DNA from: Novosphingobium mangrovisedimenti
GTDB taxonomy: Bacteria; Pseudomonadota; Alphaproteobacteria; Sphingomonadales; Sphingomonadaceae
Reading direction: 5' to 3'
Length of the DNA: 64,000 bases
NCBI RefSeq assembly: GCF_025153475.1
Contig: NZ_JANZXA010000009.1
Location: 1 to 64,000 of the forward strand
Shown here: positions 17,905 to 27,359 of the stretch, in pieces
Layout: every line of letters starts with the position of its first letter
Numbering within the stretch: the first letter of the stretch is position 1
Notes under the pieces: generated by a model
The model's input: only the letters and a program-made list of their open reading frames with translations
Databases searched by the model: none
What the model was told of the DNA's origin: nothing
Made by a program: the position numbers and the translations under genes

Positions 17905-19614
17905 GTGACGGCTGGCAATATCGCATTCAGGGACGAAGCTGGCGAAAGCGAGCAACAGATCGACGTCGTCGCTCTTGGTATCGTCACCGCCGCGATCCTG
18001 ATGTTTGTAGCCACCGGCAGCGAAGTCGGCCCACGCGTGGTCGACTCTCTGCTCGACCGCGGCCCCGGGCCCGACAATTTCATCCTCAACGCCTTTCTTC
18101 TCAACATCGCCATCATCATCTTCGGTTGGAGCCGCTATCGCCAGCTGAGCGCCGAAATCAGGCTGCGCCGGGCCTCGGAACGGCAGGCACGGCAGATGGC
18201 CCAGACCGACCCGCTCACCGGCTTCCTCAACCGCCGCAACTTCAACGAACGCGTCGACAAGCTGATCGATACGGCAGAGGGGAACGGCCAGGCCGTCGTT
18301 CTCATCATGATCGACCTCGACAACTTCAAGCAGGTCAACGACTTCAACGGCCACAGCACCGGCGACGTATTGCTGCGCGAATGCTCGCACCGGATCGGCG
18401 CCAGCCTGCCCAAGCATGCCGTGGCCGGCCGTATCGGCGGCGACGAATTCGCGGCGGCGTTCGCCTTCGACAAATCCCGCGACGAAACGATCGACCAGAT
18501 CGCGACCGGCCTCGTCAAGGCAATCTCCGAAAGCACCAAGATCAACGCCATCAGCATCGAGGTCACGGCATCGATCGGCCTGGCCCGGTCGGACGTCCCC
18601 GATGTCGACGGCAGGAAGCCCGACGCCCTTGCCCTGCTCGAGATGGCGGACATCGCCATGTACCACGCCAAGCGCCAGGGCCGGAACAGCTTCTTCTGGT
18701 TCGAAGGGGTGATGGCCGACGAGATGCGTTTCCGCAACGAGCTGGAAATGGGCATCCGCCAGGGCATTCCGCGCGGTGAATTCCTGCCCTACTACGAGCA
18801 GCAGATCGACCTGCAGACCGGGGAGCTCACCGGCTTCGAGATGCTGGCCCGCTGGGATTCGCCCCATTTCGGCCTCGTTTCTCCGGAGATCTTCATCCCC
18901 GTCGCCGAGGACATCGGTGCCATCGCCGCCTTGTCCGAAAGCGTGATCCGTCAGGCTCTGGAAGACGCCAAGGACTGGGACCCGAAACTGGGCCTGTCGG
19001 TCAACATCTCGCCGGTTCAGCTGCGCGACCCCTGGTTCGCACAGAAGCTGCTGCGCATGCTGGTGGAAGCGAATTTCCCGCCGCACCGGCTCGAGATCGA
19101 GATCACCGAAAGCTGCCTGCATCAGAACCTGCCCCAGGCCCGCTCGCTCATCACCAGCCTCAAGAACCAGGGAATCAAGGTCACGCTCGACGACTTCGGC
19201 ACCGGCTACAGCTCGCTTGCCCAATTGCGCAGCTTGCCCTTTGACCGCATCAAGATCGACCGCAGCTTCGTCACGAGCCTGATCGAGAACAAGGACAACG
19301 CCGCGATCGTCCATGCCATCGCCATGCTCGGCAAGGATCTGGAACTGCCGGTTACCGCCGAGGGCATCGAGAGCAGCGAGGTTCTCAAGCACCTCCTGCA
19401 GTACGGTCATATCAAGGGCCAGGGCTATCTCTACGGCCACCCGCGCCCGGCCGGCGAACTGTCAGAGCTGCTGCGCGAGCATGCGACCTCGCCGATCCGT
19501 TCCGAGCCGGTCGCCGTGGCGGCGCCTGCTCCAGACAAGGCATCGCCCGTGCCTGCCGGCATCGAACCGGCCAAGGACGCACACGCCGCTCCCAGGCACG
19601 CCAGCCAGGCCTGA
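17905..19614 (+). CDS. Membrane GGDEF/EAL cyclic-di-GMP protein
   Basis: A 569-aa protein with two N-terminal membrane segments (about 20-37 and 58-75), then a GGDEF domain (intact GGDEF at 178-182) and an EAL domain. In the EAL domain the signature reads EML (Glu at 312). The other phosphodiesterase residues appear present (NISPVQL, EITES, DDFGTGYSS, TAEGIES). No RxxD inhibitory site precedes GGDEF. The protein could both make and degrade c-di-GMP; which activity dominates cannot be read from sequence. The C-terminus is a Pro/Ala-rich tail. The GTG start at 17905 has AAGGGGG upstream. It is monocistronic between 2OG oxygenase and dapF. Confidence 0.9.
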   Translation: MTAGNIAFRDEAGESEQQIDVVALGIVTAAILMFVATGSEVGPRVVDSLLDRGPGPDNFILNAFLLNIAIIIFGWSRYRQLSAEIRLRRASERQARQMAQTDPLTGFLNRRNFNERVDKLIDTAEGNGQAVVLIMIDLDNFKQVNDFNGHSTGDVLLRECSHRIGASLPKHAVAGRIGGDEFAAAFAFDKSRDETIDQIATGLVKAISESTKINAISIEVTASIGLARSDVPDVDGRKPDALALLEMADIAMYHAKRQGRNSFFWFEGVMADEMRFRNELEMGIRQGIPRGEFLPYYEQQIDLQTGELTGFEMLARWDSPHFGLVSPEIFIPVAEDIGAIAALSESVIRQALEDAKDWDPKLGLSVNISPVQLRDPWFAQKLLRMLVEANFPPHRLEIEITESCLHQNLPQARSLITSLKNQGIKVTLDDFGTGYSSLAQLRSLPFDRIKIDRSFVTSLIENKDNAAIVHAIAMLGKDLELPVTAEGIESSEVLKHLLQYGHIKGQGYLYGHPRPAGELSELLREHATSPIRSEPVAVAAPAPDKASPVPAGIEPAKDAHAAPRHASQA

Positions 19615-19668
19615 ACTTTAACCCGGAACCTCTGGACCTGAGGCTCGCCAACACCTAGATCGCGCATC

Positions 19669-20499
19669 ATGCGGATCGACTTCACCAAGATGCACGGCCT
19701 GGGCAACGATTTCGTGGTGCTGGACGCGCGCTCGCAGCCCCTTCCCCCCATCGATGCCGCCTTGGCGACGGCACTGGCAGACCGGCATACCGGCATCGGC
19801 TGCGACCAGCTGATCTTGCTGGAACCGTCGGATACCGGCGACTTTCGCATGCGCATCTTCAATGCCGACGGCAGCGAGGTGGAAGCCTGCGGCAACGCCA
19901 CCCGCGCTGTCGGCCTGCTCCATGGCGAGCCCGCGCGAATCGAGACATTGGGCGGCGTGATCTCCGCCAGCCCTTCCGAACAGGGCATTTCGGTCGAAAT
20001 GGGCAAGCCCCGGCTCGACTGGGAAGCAATTCCGCTGGCCTATGCCATGGACACGCACACGATGCCGCTGGCCTGGGAAGACCTGGCAAACCCGGTCGCG
20101 GTCAATGTCGGCAATCCCCATGTGATCTTCTTCGTCGACGATCCCTACGCGGTGGACATGGCGCGTCTGGGCCCGCTCATCGAAACGGACCCGCTTTTCC
20201 CCGAACGCGTCAATGTGAACGTCGCTGCGGTCACCGCGCGCGACGCGATCACCCTGCGCGTGTGGGAGCGCGGTACCGGCCTCACTCGTGCCTGCGGCAC
20301 CGGCGCCTGCGCCACCGCCATCGGCGCGATCGAGCGCGGCCTCGTCGACCGCAAGGTGACCGTTACCCTGCCCGGTGGCCCTCTGGCGATCGAATGGCGC
20401 GAAGACGGCGAGATCGTCATGACCGGCCCCGCGACGGAAAGCTTCCGGGGCAGCTTCGATCCGGCCGACTACGGGCTGACGGCAGGGAGCACGGGTTGA
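19669..20499 (+). CDS. dapF: Diaminopimelate epimerase
   Basis: A 276-aa enzyme converting LL- to meso-diaminopimelate for lysine and peptidoglycan synthesis. The two active-site cysteines are present: EACGNATR near residue 73 and RACGTGACAT near 206. The N-terminal MHGLGNDFVV motif is typical. The stop overlaps the TTG start of mtaB, beginning a chain of four overlapping genes. Confidence 0.97.
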   Translation: MRIDFTKMHGLGNDFVVLDARSQPLPPIDAALATALADRHTGIGCDQLILLEPSDTGDFRMRIFNADGSEVEACGNATRAVGLLHGEPARIETLGGVISASPSEQGISVEMGKPRLDWEAIPLAYAMDTHTMPLAWEDLANPVAVNVGNPHVIFFVDDPYAVDMARLGPLIETDPLFPERVNVNVAAVTARDAITLRVWERGTGLTRACGTGACATAIGAIERGLVDRKVTVTLPGGPLAIEWREDGEIVMTGPATESFRGSFDPADYGLTAGSTG

Positions 20500-21674
20500 C
20501 CGTCGAAGTCCATTCGCTGGGCTGCCGCCTCAACTTGTCCGAAAGCGAAGCCCTGCGTGCCATGCTGGGCGACGCGGGCGATCTTGTCGTCGTCAATTCC
20601 TGCGCCGTCACCAGCGAAGCCGTGCGCCAGACCCGACAGGCGATCAGGCGCGCCCGCAAGGCCCGTCCCGATGCCCGGCTGATCGTCACCGGCTGCGCCG
20701 CGCAGGTCGAGCGCGACATGCTCGGCGCCATGCCCGAAGTGGACGGCCTGGTACCCAACACCGCCAAGCTGGACCCGCGCGCGTGGAACGTGCCTTCGGC
20801 ACCGCCGCCACGGGAAAAGCGCGGTTACACGCGCGGCTTCGTTCAGGTGCAGAACGGGTGCGATCATTCCTGCACATTCTGCGTGATCCCGCAGGGGCGC
20901 GGCCCCAGCCGCTCGCACAATGTCGCGCAGGTGCTCGAAGACGTCGCCGTCCACCTCGACGCGGGCGTGAACGAGATCGTCCTGACCGGCGTGGACCTCA
21001 CTTCATGGGGCAGCGACCTGCCCGAAAGCCCGCGTCTCGGCGCCCTGTGCGAGGCGATCCTCGCGCGCTTCCCCGCGCTGCCGCGCCTGCGGCTTTCCTC
21101 GATCGACGGGGCTGAAGTCGACGACGTGCTGTTCGACCTGATCGCCGGCGAGACGCGCATGATGCCGCACGTCCATCTCTCGCTCCAGCACGGGCACGAC
21201 CTGATCCTCAAGCGCATGAAGCGCCGTCACAGCCGGGCCGACGCCGTCTCGCTGGTCGAACGCCTTCGCGCGCGCCGTCCCGACATCGCCGTCGGTGCCG
21301 ACCTGATCGCCGGTTTTCCCACCGAGGACGACGAGGCACATGCAGCGAACCTTTCGATCATCGAAGAGCTGCAGATCGTCCACGGTCACGTATTCCCCTT
21401 TTCCGCGCGTCCCGGCACTCCCGCCGCGCGCATGCCGCAGGTCGATCCGGCCACGGTCAAGGCGCGCGCCGCCGATCTGAGGGAAAAGGTCGCGGGAATG
21501 CGACAGCGCTGGCTTGCCGCGCAATCGGGCAAGCCGCTATGGGTTCTTGCCGAAAAGGGTGGAACCGGCCATGCGGAAAACTTTGCGCCCGTGCGCCTGC
21601 CGGCTGGCACACAGCCCGGCGCGCTGATCCGCGTTACACCTGCAAGGGTAGTCGAAGGAATACTGGAAGCATGA
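20496..21674 (+). CDS. mtaB: tRNA t6A37 methylthiotransferase MtaB
   Basis: A 392-aa radical-SAM methylthiotransferase modifying t6A37 in tRNA. The N-terminal UPF0004 domain has its three cluster cysteines (GCRLN, NSCAVT, GCAAQ). The radical-SAM motif is CDHSCTFC, and a short TRAM-like C-terminus follows. The start is TTG at 20496, sharing bases with the dapF stop; no ATG gives the conserved VHSLGCRLN N-terminus. The stop overlaps ftsY (ATGA). MiaB is the alternative, but the CRLN motif fits MtaB. Confidence 0.9.
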   Translation: MTVEVHSLGCRLNLSESEALRAMLGDAGDLVVVNSCAVTSEAVRQTRQAIRRARKARPDARLIVTGCAAQVERDMLGAMPEVDGLVPNTAKLDPRAWNVPSAPPPREKRGYTRGFVQVQNGCDHSCTFCVIPQGRGPSRSHNVAQVLEDVAVHLDAGVNEIVLTGVDLTSWGSDLPESPRLGALCEAILARFPALPRLRLSSIDGAEVDDVLFDLIAGETRMMPHVHLSLQHGHDLILKRMKRRHSRADAVSLVERLRARRPDIAVGADLIAGFPTEDDEAHAANLSIIEELQIVHGHVFPFSARPGTPAARMPQVDPATVKARAADLREKVAGMRQRWLAAQSGKPLWVLAEKGGTGHAENFAPVRLPAGTQPGALIRVTPARVVEGILEA

Positions 21675-22636
21675 GTACCGACGGCTCGCCGTCCGACGGC
21701 CAGACCGCAGGCAATGCCGGCGATGACTGGTCACAGCGCCTCTTCGGCGGTTTTCGCAAGACCTCTGAGCGCCTGACGGGCAACTTGTCCGGCATCGTCG
21801 GCAAGACGCGTCTCGACGACGCGCAGCTCGACGATCTGGAAGACGCGCTCATCACCTCGGACCTGGGACCACGCGCCGCCGCGCGCATTCGCGACCGTCT
21901 TGCCGAAGAGCGCTTCGAGCGCGATGCCGACGAGCGCGCGATCATGGAAGTTGTCGCCCGCGAAATCGCCGAGATCCTGCGTCCGGTGGCCAAGCCTCTG
22001 GACATCGTCGCATTTCCGCGCCCGCAGGTCATTCTCGTGATCGGCGTGAACGGTTCGGGCAAGACCACCACCATCGCCAAGCTTGCACACCTGTTCCAGG
22101 AGCAGGACTATTCGGTGATGCTAGCTGCCGGCGACACCTTCCGCGCCGCCGCAATCGGCCAGCTTGCGGTCTGGGCGGACCGGCTCGGCATACCCATCGT
22201 CAAGGGCCCCGAAGGCGGCGATCCCGCCTCCGTGGTGTTCGACGCCGTCAAGGCCGCGACCGATCAGGGTATCGACGCGCTGATCGTCGATACCGCCGGG
22301 CGCCTGCAGAACAAGCGCGAGCTGATGGACGAACTGGCCAAGATCCGCCGCGTGCTCGGTCGCCTCAATCCCGAGGCGCCGCATGACGTGGTGCTTGTGC
22401 TCGATGCCACCAACGGCCAGAATGCGCTGTCGCAGATCGAGATTTTCAAGGAAGTGGCGGGTGTCTCCGGCCTGATCATGACCAAGCTGGACGGCACCGC
22501 ACGCGGCGGCGTTCTGGTTGCAGCGGCCGAACAATACGGCCTGCCCATCCATGCCATAGGCGTCGGCGAGAAGATCGACGACCTGCGCCCCTTCAATCCG
22601 GACCTCCTGGCCCGCGTGATCGCCGGAATTGCATGA
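21671..22636 (+). CDS. ftsY: Signal recognition particle receptor FtsY
   Basis: A 321-aa SRP GTPase that docks ribosome-SRP complexes at the membrane. NG domain motifs: P-loop GVNGSGKTTT, DTAGR, and TKLDGTARGG. The acidic A domain is very short (about 20 residues), as common in alphaproteobacteria. It starts at an ATG overlapping the mtaB stop and overlaps yciB by 4 bp. Its partner ffh is at the right edge of the window. Confidence 0.97.
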   Translation: MSTDGSPSDGQTAGNAGDDWSQRLFGGFRKTSERLTGNLSGIVGKTRLDDAQLDDLEDALITSDLGPRAAARIRDRLAEERFERDADERAIMEVVAREIAEILRPVAKPLDIVAFPRPQVILVIGVNGSGKTTTIAKLAHLFQEQDYSVMLAAGDTFRAAAIGQLAVWADRLGIPIVKGPEGGDPASVVFDAVKAATDQGIDALIVDTAGRLQNKRELMDELAKIRRVLGRLNPEAPHDVVLVLDATNGQNALSQIEIFKEVAGVSGLIMTKLDGTARGGVLVAAAEQYGLPIHAIGVGEKIDDLRPFNPDLLARVIAGIA

Positions 22637-23283
22637 TGAGTGACATCGAGCCCGAAAAGCCCAAGAGTTCCTGGGTCAACCTGGTTGTCGACTTCGGCCC
22701 GCTGCTGGTGTTCTTCCTCACCTACAAATACTTCTCGCCTTCCGGCAGCGGCAACTCGCTGGCGACCGTGGCAGCGGTGATCAACGGCACGATTGCCTTC
22801 ATGGGGGCGACCGTGATCGCGCTGGCCGTCTCCAAATGGCGCCTCGGCCATGTCTCGCCGATGCTCTGGCTGACCACGGTGCTGATCCTGGGCTTCGGCA
22901 CGCTCACCGTCATCTTCCACAACGACTTCTGGATCCGCATCAAGCCGACCGCCGTCTACCTGATGTTCTCGGGCGTGCTGTTCTTCGGGCTGTGGCGCGG
23001 CAAGCCCATGCTCAAGTATCTGCTCCAGTCAGCCTTCGAGGGGCTGAACGAGGCGGGCTGGATGAAGCTTTCCCGCAACTGGGCGTGGTTCTTCCTGTTC
23101 CTCGCCGTGCTCAACACCGCGCTGGTCTACACCGTGAGCTTCGAGACGTGGCTGCAGGCCAAGCTCTGGGGCTTCACCGTGCTCTCGTTCGTCTTCACCT
23201 TCTCGCAGCTTCCCATGGTGCTCAAGCACGGCATGGGCGAGCAGGCGAAGGAAGAACTGATCGAAAACCCGCCGCACGACTGA
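22633..23283 (+). CDS. yciB: Inner-membrane septation/envelope protein YciB (IspZ)
   Basis: A 216-aa integral membrane protein with five or six transmembrane segments. Family landmarks are DFGPLLVFFLTYKYF near the N-terminus, FHNDFWIRIKPT, and SRNWAWFFLFLAVLN. YciB/IspZ is linked to septation and envelope synthesis; its molecular activity is not settled. It is the last gene of the dapF-mtaB-ftsY-yciB chain, coupled to ftsY by ATGA. Confidence 0.93.
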   Translation: MMSDIEPEKPKSSWVNLVVDFGPLLVFFLTYKYFSPSGSGNSLATVAAVINGTIAFMGATVIALAVSKWRLGHVSPMLWLTTVLILGFGTLTVIFHNDFWIRIKPTAVYLMFSGVLFFGLWRGKPMLKYLLQSAFEGLNEAGWMKLSRNWAWFFLFLAVLNTALVYTVSFETWLQAKLWGFTVLSFVFTFSQLPMVLKHGMGEQAKEELIENPPHD

Positions 23284-23390
23284 CGGGTTCTCGAACACCC
23301 CGTCCTTCCGATCCAGATGCGGCTCTTGCCCCACCCACCGCACGGGTGTGACCATGCCTGCGTCAAGATCTGGAGAGAGCTGCGACGAAC

Positions 23391-23647
23391 GCGACAACCG
23401 CCCTTGTCGAAGACTCGCTGGCCCACATGCCACAGGGTGACTTCGATGGGTTTATCGGCGACGTCGCCCCGGATTTCGTCCTACACCTGCCGTTCATGCC
23501 ACCCGGCCTGCCCAACGCGTTTCACGGTCGGGCGGCAGCACAGGCATCCGCACGAGGCCGCGCGTCCGCGATGGCGTGGTGATCGAACATACCGAATACC
23601 TGAACCCGCCGGCGCTGATGGCGGCATCCGGAAACCGGGCAGCCTAG
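23391..23647 (+). pseudogene. SnoaL-like (NTF2-fold) protein remnant
   Basis: Two in-frame pieces of a SnoaL-like protein survive: an N-terminal part in frame from 23391 (DFDGFIGDVAPDFVLHLPF, then NAFHGRAAAQ) and a C-terminal part from about 23563 in another frame (RVRDGVVIEHTEYLNPPALM) ending at TAG 23645-23647. Intact members of the family run about 120-140 residues. Here the middle is missing and the frame shifts, so it is dead. It lies convergent with kup. Confidence 0.6.
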
Positions 23648-25599
23648 ATCTCCAGCTGACTGCCCAGTTCCACCACGCGGTTGGTCGGCAGGCGGAAGAA
23701 TTCCATCGCGCTCGCCGCATTGCGCATCATCCACGCGAAAAGCTTTTCGCGCCAGATCGCCATGCCCGGCTTCTCCGAGGGAAGCAGCGTCTGGCGCGAG
23801 AGGAAGAAGCTGGTCTTCATCATCTCGAACGGCGCGCCGCACATTTCGGAATGGGCCAGCGCGGCGGGAATGTCGGTCTCTTCCATGAAGCCGTAGCGCA
23901 GCGTCATGCGGAAGAAGCCCTGCCCCAGCTCGATCACCTCGTAGCGTTCCGAAGGCTCCACATAGGGCACGTCCTGAACCTCGACCGTCAGCACCACGAC
24001 GCGTTCATGCAGAACCTTGTTGTGCTTGATGTTGTGGAGCAGCGCCGAAGGGACGCCCACGTTGCTCGAGGCCATGAAGATCGCCGTTCCGGGCACGCGC
24101 GCAGCGCTGCCGTGGGCGCTCTTGGCGAAGACGTTGAGCGGTAGCGCGGCCTCCGTCATGCGGTCGCGCATGAGCTTGCGGCCCTTGTTCCACGTCGTCA
24201 GCAGCGTGAAGGCGACGCCGCCGATCAGCAGCGGGAACCAGCCGCCATCGGCAATCTTGGTGGCGTTCGCGGCGAAATAAGCGCCGTCGACGACGAAAAA
24301 CGCGACGATGATCGGTATCGCCAGCCACAGCTTCCAGCGCCACAGCACGATCAGCAGCACCGTCATCAGGCAGGTGTCGATCAGCATCGCACCCGTCACC
24401 GCAATACCGTAGGCCGATGCCAGGTTCGACGAGTTCTGGAAGTAGAGGACCAGCAGGATCACGCCGGTCATCAGCGCCCAGTTGACGAAGGGAATATAGA
24501 TCTGCCCGACCTCGTGCTCGCTGGTGTGGCGGGTCGAAAGGCGCGGGATGAAGCCCAGCTGCATCGCCTGATGGGTGATCGAGAAGGCACCCGAGATCAC
24601 TGCCTGGCTGGCGATGAACGTCGCACAGGTCGCGAGAATGACTAGCGGCAGGCGCAGGTATTCCGGCGCGAGGTTGAAGAACGGGTTCTCCATCGCCTCG
24701 GCCGCAGCGGCATCGTCGAGCCCAAGGATCATCGCGGCCTGCCCGAAATAGTTGATCAGCAGGCACGGCATGACGAAGGCGAACCACGAAAGCCGCATCG
24801 GTCCGCGCCCGAAGTGGCCCATGTCCGAATAGAGCGCCTCGGCGCCGGTAACCGCCAGCACGACCGAACCGAGCGCGAGAAAGCCCAGCATCTTGTCGGT
24901 GAGGAAGAACTGGATCGCGTACCACGGGTTCAGCGCCGCCAGGACCTCGGGCATCTGCGCCAGATGGTATATGCCCAGCACGGCCAGAGTGGTGAAATAG
25001 ATCACCATGACCGGCGCGAAGAGCGCGCCGACCTTGGCCGTGCCGCTCTTTTGCAGGACGAACAGGCCGATCAGCAGGATCAGCGCGATCGGCAGGACGA
25101 ACGGCGCGAGATTCGACTGGACGACGGTAAGGCCTTCCACCGCCGAAAGCACCGAGACCGCCGGAGTAATCATCGAATCGCCGTAGAACAGCGAAGTCGC
25201 GAACACCCCGAGCATGACGATCAGACCGCCGTAGCTCGATTTCTTGATCGCGCCCGAAATCAACGCGACCAGCGCCAGGCTGCCGCCTTGCCCCTTGTTG
25301 TCCGCACGCATGAGCACGCCGACGTACTGGATCGAGACGACCATCGTCATCGACCAGAAGATCAGGCTGACAACGCCCAGGATATGCAGTTCGTCGATGG
25401 CCAGCGGGTGCGGGCCGACAAAAGTTTCACGGAAAGCGTAGATCGGGCTCGTACCGATGTCGCCAAAAACGACGCCGATCGCCCCGAAGGCCAGCTTGGC
25501 GACATTGCCCGAACCGTGCCCGTGCGCCGGCGCTATCGCCCCCGTCGCCGGATCGATCAGCGTCGGGCCGCCAGCCTTATCCGATGTTGCATCACTCAT
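23644..25599 (-). CDS. kup: Low-affinity potassium transporter Kup
   Basis: A 651-aa K+ uptake protein with about 12 transmembrane helices in residues 35-460 and a cytoplasmic C-terminal domain. Hallmarks are [29 protein letters not shown] and [18 protein letters not shown]. The N-terminus carries about 30 extra hydrophilic residues. It is monocistronic, with its own upstream space before the ccm operon end. Confidence 0.96.
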   Translation of the reverse strand: MSDATSDKAGGPTLIDPATGAIAPAHGHGSGNVAKLAFGAIGVVFGDIGTSPIYAFRETFVGPHPLAIDELHILGVVSLIFWSMTMVVSIQYVGVLMRADNKGQGGSLALVALISGAIKKSSYGGLIVMLGVFATSLFYGDSMITPAVSVLSAVEGLTVVQSNLAPFVLPIALILLIGLFVLQKSGTAKVGALFAPVMVIYFTTLAVLGIYHLAQMPEVLAALNPWYAIQFFLTDKMLGFLALGSVVLAVTGAEALYSDMGHFGRGPMRLSWFAFVMPCLLINYFGQAAMILGLDDAAAAEAMENPFFNLAPEYLRLPLVILATCATFIASQAVISGAFSITHQAMQLGFIPRLSTRHTSEHEVGQIYIPFVNWALMTGVILLVLYFQNSSNLASAYGIAVTGAMLIDTCLMTVLLIVLWRWKLWLAIPIIVAFFVVDGAYFAANATKIADGGWFPLLIGGVAFTLLTTWNKGRKLMRDRMTEAALPLNVFAKSAHGSAARVPGTAIFMASSNVGVPSALLHNIKHNKVLHERVVVLTVEVQDVPYVEPSERYEVIELGQGFFRMTLRYGFMEETDIPAALAHSEMCGAPFEMMKTSFFLSRQTLLPSEKPGMAIWREKLFAWMMRNAASAMEFFRLPTNRVVELGSQLEI

Positions 25600-25702
25600 T
25601 CGTGCGCCCCGTCATGGACTCGCAGCCTCAGCTCGCAGCTGCGGCAAGGCTGTGGCCGTTAGCAGTATGCGTTGAGGCAAGCAACGTTGCGTACGGACCG
25701 GT

Positions 25703-26365
25703 TCAAGGCTGGGACACGGGCGCATCGTCCTGCCCGCCCATCTGGCCGGAAATCAGCGCATCCAGCCTTTGCAGCTGCTGCGCCAGCGGTGCGCGCCAGG
25801 GTGTGTCGTCCGGCGCGCGCTTGAGCAAATCGGCCCACAATGCGCGCGCTTCGGAGAATCGGCCCGACTGCGCAAGCGCAAGGCCGAGGAAAAACGGCGG
25901 GCCCGGGTTGTTCGGGTCAGCTATGGCCGCACGGCGATAGGCATAGAGAGCCGCCGGAGTCAGCATGCCGTCGGCATGTCCCAGCAGCGCATTGGCCATG
26001 GCCAGCCAGGCTTCCGAATTCTTTGGATCTTTCTCCACAGCCCCGCGCAGAACCTGCGCCGCATCGGCATAGCGACCATTGCGGGCCAGCCCATCGGCAA
26101 TAACAACCCATTGATTGTTAGGTGGAATGCCCTTGTTGGATACTTTCATCCGCCCTTCGACGAGCGCCGCGGAATTGGCGGTTACCGGCTCGGCTGCCGC
26201 CTTCGGCGCCGATGGCATGCCCGGTTTGCCCTGGAGGGCATAGCCGGCGATACCGAGAAGCAAGGCCGCAGCGACGGCTTCGCGGGTACCGCGCGGTGCC
26301 TTCAACACGAAAGCCATGAACAGAAAGGCCAGCAGGGCCAGGACGATGACGAGAACCCAGGTCAT
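25703..26365 (-). CDS. ccmI: Cytochrome c biogenesis protein CcmI (TPR)
   Basis: A 220-aa protein with two N-terminal membrane segments and a periplasmic TPR region (NGRYADAAQVLRGAVEKDP and related helices). CcmI chaperones apocytochrome c for haem ligation. It is shorter than fused E. coli-type CcmH and matches the separate CcmI of alphaproteobacteria. Last gene of the ccm operon, overlapping ccmH by 4 bp. Confidence 0.88.
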   Translation of the reverse strand: MTWVLVIVLALLAFLFMAFVLKAPRGTREAVAAALLLGIAGYALQGKPGMPSAPKAAAEPVTANSAALVEGRMKVSNKGIPPNNQWVVIADGLARNGRYADAAQVLRGAVEKDPKNSEAWLAMANALLGHADGMLTPAALYAYRRAAIADPNNPGPPFFLGLALAQSGRFSEARALWADLLKRAPDDTPWRAPLAQQLQRLDALISGQMGGQDDAPVSQP

Positions 26366-26796
26366 GCCTCTTCTCCCTGCCCCGATTTTCCGGTGAACCG
26401 CCGGCGCAGAAGCAGGAAGGCCAGCAGAACGAGCACGGCCGGAACGGCAAAAAGCGGCCAGGTCAGGCTGGTGATGCGCGGCGCATAGCTCACGTAATCG
26501 CCATAACGCTCGATCAGCCAGCCACGAATCGCTTCCGGCTGCTCACCCGCGGCTATGCGCTCGCGCACCAGCGACCGCATGGAACCGGCGATCGGCGCAT
26601 CCGAATCGGCGATCGACTGCCCCTGGCACTGGAGGCAGCGCAGCGTCTCCATCAGTGCCTGTGCCTTTTCCTCCTCGGCCGGATCGTCGAGCTGACGATA
26701 GGCATAAGGCGCGGTCGACTGTTCCTGCTGTGCCAGCGCCGGCACGGCGGCAACCAGTCCCAGCGCCAGAAGCAGAAGGGTAACGAAGCGGCTCAC
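26362..26796 (-). CDS. ccmH: Cytochrome c maturation protein CcmH (CcmL-type)
   Basis: A 144-aa thiol-disulfide protein with a signal peptide and a C-terminal membrane helix. The redox motif is LRCLQCQGQSIADSDA. It reduces apocytochrome c cysteines before haem attachment, working with CcmG. It overlaps ccmG and ccmI by 4 bp on each side, showing translational coupling. Confidence 0.95.
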   Translation of the reverse strand: MSRFVTLLLLALGLVAAVPALAQQEQSTAPYAYRQLDDPAEEEKAQALMETLRCLQCQGQSIADSDAPIAGSMRSLVRERIAAGEQPEAIRGWLIERYGDYVSYAPRITSLTWPLFAVPAVLVLLAFLLLRRRFTGKSGQGEEA

Positions 26797-27359
26797 TTCT
26801 CCGCCTCCTTCAGCTTGTCCAGCAGAAGACCGATATGTTCCGGGCGGATCTCACCGATATGTTGATAGACGATCGTGCCCTTGCCATCGACCACATAGGT
26901 TTCCGGTACGCCCGACGAACCAAGCGCGAGCTGAACCTTGCCGTCGTCGTCGGCGCCGATCCGCTGGTACGGATCGCCGTTTTCCGAGAGGAAATTCTGC
27001 AGGTTCTCAGTCGAATCGCGCACCGAAATCCCCTCGACGGGGATACCTGCCCGGGCCAGCGCACCCAGCTGCGGCGCCTCGATACGGCAGGGAACGCACC
27101 AGCTGGCGAAGATGTTCACGAGATGCGGCTTGCCGTTGGTGAGCACCTTGCTGTCCAGCCCCGGCCGTCCGGGCAACGCGGGCGGCAGGTCGAACTGCGG
27201 CATCGGCTTGCCCACCAGCGCACTGGCGACATTCCTGTCCGCCGGGCGGAGCAACCCGATCAGCACAAGCGCGACGAACCCCAGGAACAGTGCCAGTGGC
27301 AGCCAGATTACCCATGCGCTCGGCCTGGAGGTAGCTTCCGGGTTTTTCTTTCCGCTCAT
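26793..27359 (-). CDS. ccmG: Thiol:disulfide interchange protein CcmG/DsbE
   Basis: A 188-aa membrane-anchored thioredoxin-like protein. One N-terminal membrane helix (about 18-37) is followed by a thioredoxin fold with active site WCVPC and the cis-Pro region GVPETYVVDG. It passes reducing equivalents to CcmH and apocytochrome. Overlaps ccmF by 4 bp. Confidence 0.96.
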   Translation of the reverse strand: MSGKKNPEATSRPSAWVIWLPLALFLGFVALVLIGLLRPADRNVASALVGKPMPQFDLPPALPGRPGLDSKVLTNGKPHLVNIFASWCVPCRIEAPQLGALARAGIPVEGISVRDSTENLQNFLSENGDPYQRIGADDDGKVQLALGSSGVPETYVVDGKGTIVYQHIGEIRPEHIGLLLDKLKEAEK

